From Cloeon dipterum (taxonomy: Eukaryota > Arthropoda > Insecta > Ephemeroptera > Baetidae), in NCBI RefSeq assembly GCF_949628265.1, contig NC_088786.1:20357681-20421680 (forward strand): a DNA stretch of 64,000 bases. Reading direction: 5' to 3'. Position numbers and translations under genes: made by a program. Numbering within the stretch: position 1 is the first letter of the stretch; the number at the start of each line of letters is the position of its first letter. The notes below the pieces were generated by a model. The model had not been told where the DNA came from. It saw only the letters and a program-made list of their open reading frames with translations, and did no database searches. Shown here piece by piece: positions 60,444-64,000 of this stretch.

Positions 60444-63400
60444 ATTTGGAAATCTGGAGAGGATGTTATGCCTGTAAGTATTGGCAAAATTAGTTGGAAA
60501 AGGTCAGTGTTTGATGTTTAAATGGCGATAGATGTGGTGCCCGCCTACTCCGCCTCAGGAGGCCACTGACGTCTACATAGACCACAATTTGGATTTCTTG
60601 TACGAGAGCGCACCCATGCCGGAAGACAAGTTGCCCAGTTTCCACACGAAGCAAAGCCTGAAGAGGGCCCGTGATTATGTGCCTGGCATCGACAGGGACC
60701 GCCGACCTTTCAATAAGCTCCGGAGGATCGACGAGGTTGTCAGCAGTGCACACGCTGCTAGGTCAGTGTCTAAATAATAGCTGCTGCCACAGGCTAAGAG
60801 ATTACAAAAAACTCACAACATATTTGGTCTAATGACTAACTGACTTATGCTCTTTAAAAATGTTAACTTAATAATTAAGAAATATTTTGTATAGTTGGAT
60901 AACATTTACAAACCACCAATAATTAGAAAAATTGATATGTTTTCAAGTTGTCGAATGGTAGAAAGAAATTAAAATTCTATATAACTAGGTGCGCTCTCCT
61001 TAAAAACTATCGAAAAAATTTCAATTTAAAACACTGACCGTAATTTGATTTAAATATTATTCACACTACAATTTTATTTGATCAAGTTTTTAATGGTTGT
61101 CATAAATTTGAAAAATCTTTCAGATCACTGTTCGACCGGCCGTCGCCAGCGCTGCTCAAGATCCGCAAGGAGTGGAAGAACCAGAAGCTGCGGGGCATCG
61201 GTGGCGCCTCCCGCTTCACCTCTTTGGCGCCGCTCACGGCCAACCTGCTGCAGCAGCAGCGGGCGGCGTTGGTCGCCAAGCCGCAAATGAACGTGCAGCC
61301 GGACAACCAGCCACCGTGGCTGATCTTCGAGGACTGGGCCCTGCTGCAGACCATGCAAAATATGCAGGAGATCAACCCAAACATCGTCATAAACCCGGGA
61401 CACACGCCCAACTTTGACCTTATGTCCGACATGGTCAACACAGTCTCCAGAAACTTTCGCTCGCAGAAGCAGTGCCGCCTCAGGTTAGATAATTTTGTCT
61501 TAATTTCTTACAATACTAGTTGTTATCGTGTAGTATCTCTTTATTGTGCTCCAATGAATCTTTAAAAGCTTCTTGACAGCTACAGTACACTGTGTAGGAG
61601 ATAAAAATTCATCGTCATTTCTTGGGAACTAGCTAAGCCTATTGCTAGTAATGAAAAATTTCACAACGAATCTTCAAAGCCCATTTTGCCTCGCGCAGCA
61701 CACTTCTCCCCTAAAACCATTACAATAATTTGAACACGATAACAAGCGATTCAAACAGTCATCTGGATTGTGCAACACATTGTAACGTTTTGTTATTTCT
61801 TCATAAACGTTGCGTCAATCATAACTAAAGTGGTGCTAGCCACATGATTTATCCCTTAAAATTAGTGTTTTCAGCTCGCACTATTATATTACAGCCTAGT
61901 TTCCCAGGAATGGATTTAAAGCGGAAAATTGCCTCCAGCGAGTAAATTGGTTAAGATGGCCTGGTTTATAACGTGACCTTTCATTTGCCAACAGGTGTGA
62001 GACTGTCATTATGCCGAGAGAGGAGGGAAGAGTGCAACTTGAGCCAAGCCCTAAAAAGCTCAAGAAGCACAAAGGCCTTCACAAGGCACAGCAGGTAAAA
62101 TTTTTCACAGCCATGTAAAGAGGCTTGATACTGCAAATGCCTGGAAAATCCTTGTTTCCAACAGCGGGGTCCAGATGGGTGATAAAATTGGTTCCCACTG
62201 CGCAGATCCAAGATGGCATCTGAATGTGGGAAGCAAAAAGCTCTCTTTGGATTCCTGTGCGAGTGTCAAGTGTTTGTTTTTACAGTCGAAAAGACACAAT
62301 TATTAGTACAAATAATGCAAATTATGTCACAATATTGACGAAAACTTAGTTCTTTTCGCGCATTTTCACGTGACCGTTTTTTCGCGACATACTCCACCGG
62401 ACGCCATATCTGCGCGTCGCACGAATCTGGCCCCCGCTGGTTTCGAAAGCATAAACTAATCCCTAGAAATTCAGTTGAAGTCAAACTTAGCCTAAATATT
62501 TGAGAAAAGTGGCTGCAAATTTAGCATGTATTTCAAATGGCGTGAACTCTCTCCCAACTTGAAATCTTTTTTATTTCATTCAAAGTTTCCTGAACATTTG
62601 GAAAAACACCAACAAAAGGAATCAAAATATGGTCAATCTCTTTATATTTACGAGAAAATTTGCAAAATTTGAATTTTAACTGTAGCAAGGTCCAAGATCG
62701 AAAAACTAGTGTCACTCCCAATCTGGTTATATATAAAAAAATTGTTTCCAGCCTGGAAGACCGCTGCGCACGTCGCAGTTGTTTGCTCAGGACAATGGTG
62801 CCTCTTTCACAAAGGACATGACTGACCGATTTGACGTGATTTTGGGCATTGCTGCGAAACGCGCTCCACCCGTCAAGCCCATGCACCCAGCTGCAGTCAA
62901 AAACACCAAGCTGCCAGCGATCCTGGCCGAGCAGGGCATCAACTTTGACCAGCCGCTCACGCCCATCGAGGTCATCCTCAAGCGCAACGAGAAGATCAAC
63001 AAGGTCAAACACCAACAGAATAACGTGAGCCAACCTGCGATTGCATGGCTTACTTTATAATCTGTCTGAATTTCTACTTCATTGGGAAATGGATATCTTT
63101 TAAACTCTAGGGTTGAAAGACGAATTTCACATCGCAAGCATGGAGTGCAAAAAAATTAATAGAATGTTAAGGGAACCCTGGATTCATTCTGCTATTGACA
63201 AGGAATTTTTTGCCTCAAATGTGTCGACTCCGAGAGTTACAATAAGACCACTGCCAAAGTTATGAATTAGAATATGAGTTTGACGTCTTTTTGGTATTCC
63301 CTTGTAATATATTTTACAAGGGGCAATTTTTATCCAATCATGGTGAAATTCCGCATTCAGATTCTTCATGGCAAGATCGTTATTAAAATTTTTTAAGAGC

Positions 63401-64000
63401 ATGAATGTGTAATTCTTATAAATTGAAAAAAGCTAACGTCAGAGGCGCCTGAAGTAATCTTTATTCTTTATGATAAAATCTCCGAGAATTTGGGAAATTA
63501 ATTAACGACTCATCAACCGATTTGTACAATTAAGGGGAATCTTGAAAACAAAGCTAGATTGAAAATTTTGTACTGGCGGTAAACATTACAATAGTGAAAT
63601 CGTTTGAGGTAAAATTTTTGCATGCCAGGGTGGATCAAACTGACTATTAATTTTGTCTCATTGAAATTTCTCAAGCTTGAATAATTTCTAATTTTCAGCT
63701 GGCCGAACATTATCGCCTGCAAAACCAAGTTCAATCAGGCGGACAGGTAGCAAAGTTGGTCAGTGGCCAGGCTGCGAGCACTTCTTCATCCTCGTCCCCA
63801 GCGTCCTCCGTGGCCGCGATGGCCGTGTCGTCACCGGCATCATCCCCGGCGACACCACCTCCAAACGCCAGCACTTCCAACAGTGGCGTCGCGCCGGTCG
63901 TGGTCAACATCTCGCAGCACCCTACGGCGGTATCGCAGACCGTAACAGGGGCCGTCGCGACCGCCTCCGCTCAGGCCTCCGGGGGCGGCGCCACTCTGCA
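60444..64000 (+). CDS. dom: Domino long (A-like) form: alternative C-terminal exons with SANT domain, partial
   Basis: These exons extend the shared domino coding region when splicing uses the donor at 58492/58493 (Q-end, phase 0). Exons: 60444-60473 (30-nt microexon, IWKSGEDVMP), 60532-60761, 61124-61483, 61995-62094, 62752-63024, 63699 to beyond 64000; all junctions keep frame. The string MWCPPTPPQ followed by YIDHNLDFLYE, and KIRKEWKNQKLRGIG, belong to the EP400/Domino-A C-terminal region. Residues about 1960-2020 form the SANT/Myb-like domain, beginning PPWLIFEDWALLQTMQ and including NFRSQKQCRLRCE. In flies the SANT-bearing form works in the Tip60 acetyltransferase complex and the short form in SWR1-type exchange. 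The final exon is Ser/Ala/Pro-rich and is cut by the window end, where a long glutamine-rich tail would be expected. Confidence 0.9.
63165..63380 (+). repeat. Intronic repeat, copy 2 (domino)
   Basis: Partner of about 53130-53340, within the intron between the last two domino-A exons of the window. Confidence 0.5.

Noticed and set aside
1..64000. CRISPR arrays, operons, phage or integrated viral genes
   Set aside because: The sequence is intron-rich animal DNA. No regularly spaced direct repeats or viral protein signatures were seen.

Overview
The window is nuclear DNA from an animal, most likely an arthropod and probably an insect. Coding exons are GC-rich. They are split by short AT-rich GT-AG introns, and all six proteins recognised are conserved animal proteins. 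One is named from Drosophila (Ttd14), and one has the two-ended domino architecture known from flies. I cannot place the species to order. No bacterial, organellar or viral gene was seen.

Positions 1-24,960 hold no protein-coding gene I can support. The stretch is AT-rich noncoding DNA with scattered GC-rich islands, microsatellites and mobile-element remains. Its main features are a 2.96-kb fold-back element with ~98-bp terminal inverted repeats (3087-6048), diverged relics of that element's arm at about 6380-6890 and 9710-9870, and an almost perfect 544-bp palindrome (12151-12694).

Positions 24,960-46,005 are gene-dense: SMPD4 (minus), CDC73/parafibromin (minus), Dr1/NC2-beta (plus), RNF185 (minus) and Ttd14 (plus). 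CDC73 and Dr1 are divergent and share a promoter region into which a 274-bp palindromic hAT-like MITE with a perfect 8-bp target duplication has inserted. Dr1 and RNF185 converge, with facing poly(A) signals about 30 bp apart. RNF185 and Ttd14 are divergent. I placed exons by hand; every junction used keeps frame, and the predicted protein lengths are 746, 529, 167, 181 and 443 residues.

Positions 47,000-64,000 hold the gene for the SWR1/EP400-type remodeler Domino (plus). It has an HSA domain and a split SNF2 ATPase with a DEAQ box and a long insertion. The last shared exon contains a choice. Reading through gives a stop at 58774 and a poly(A) signal at 59012 (short, SRCAP/Domino-B-like form, 1902 aa). 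Splicing from an in-frame donor at 58492/58493 joins a 30-nt microexon and further exons carrying a SANT/Myb-like domain (long, EP400/Domino-A-like form), which runs off the window end.

Three of the six genes act in chromatin or transcription: CDC73 in the Paf1 complex, Dr1 in NC2, and Domino in histone H2A-variant exchange and acetylation. The others act at membranes: SMPD4 at the ER/nuclear envelope, RNF185 in ER-associated degradation, and Ttd14 in photoreceptor channel trafficking. Nothing shows that the cluster works as a functional unit.
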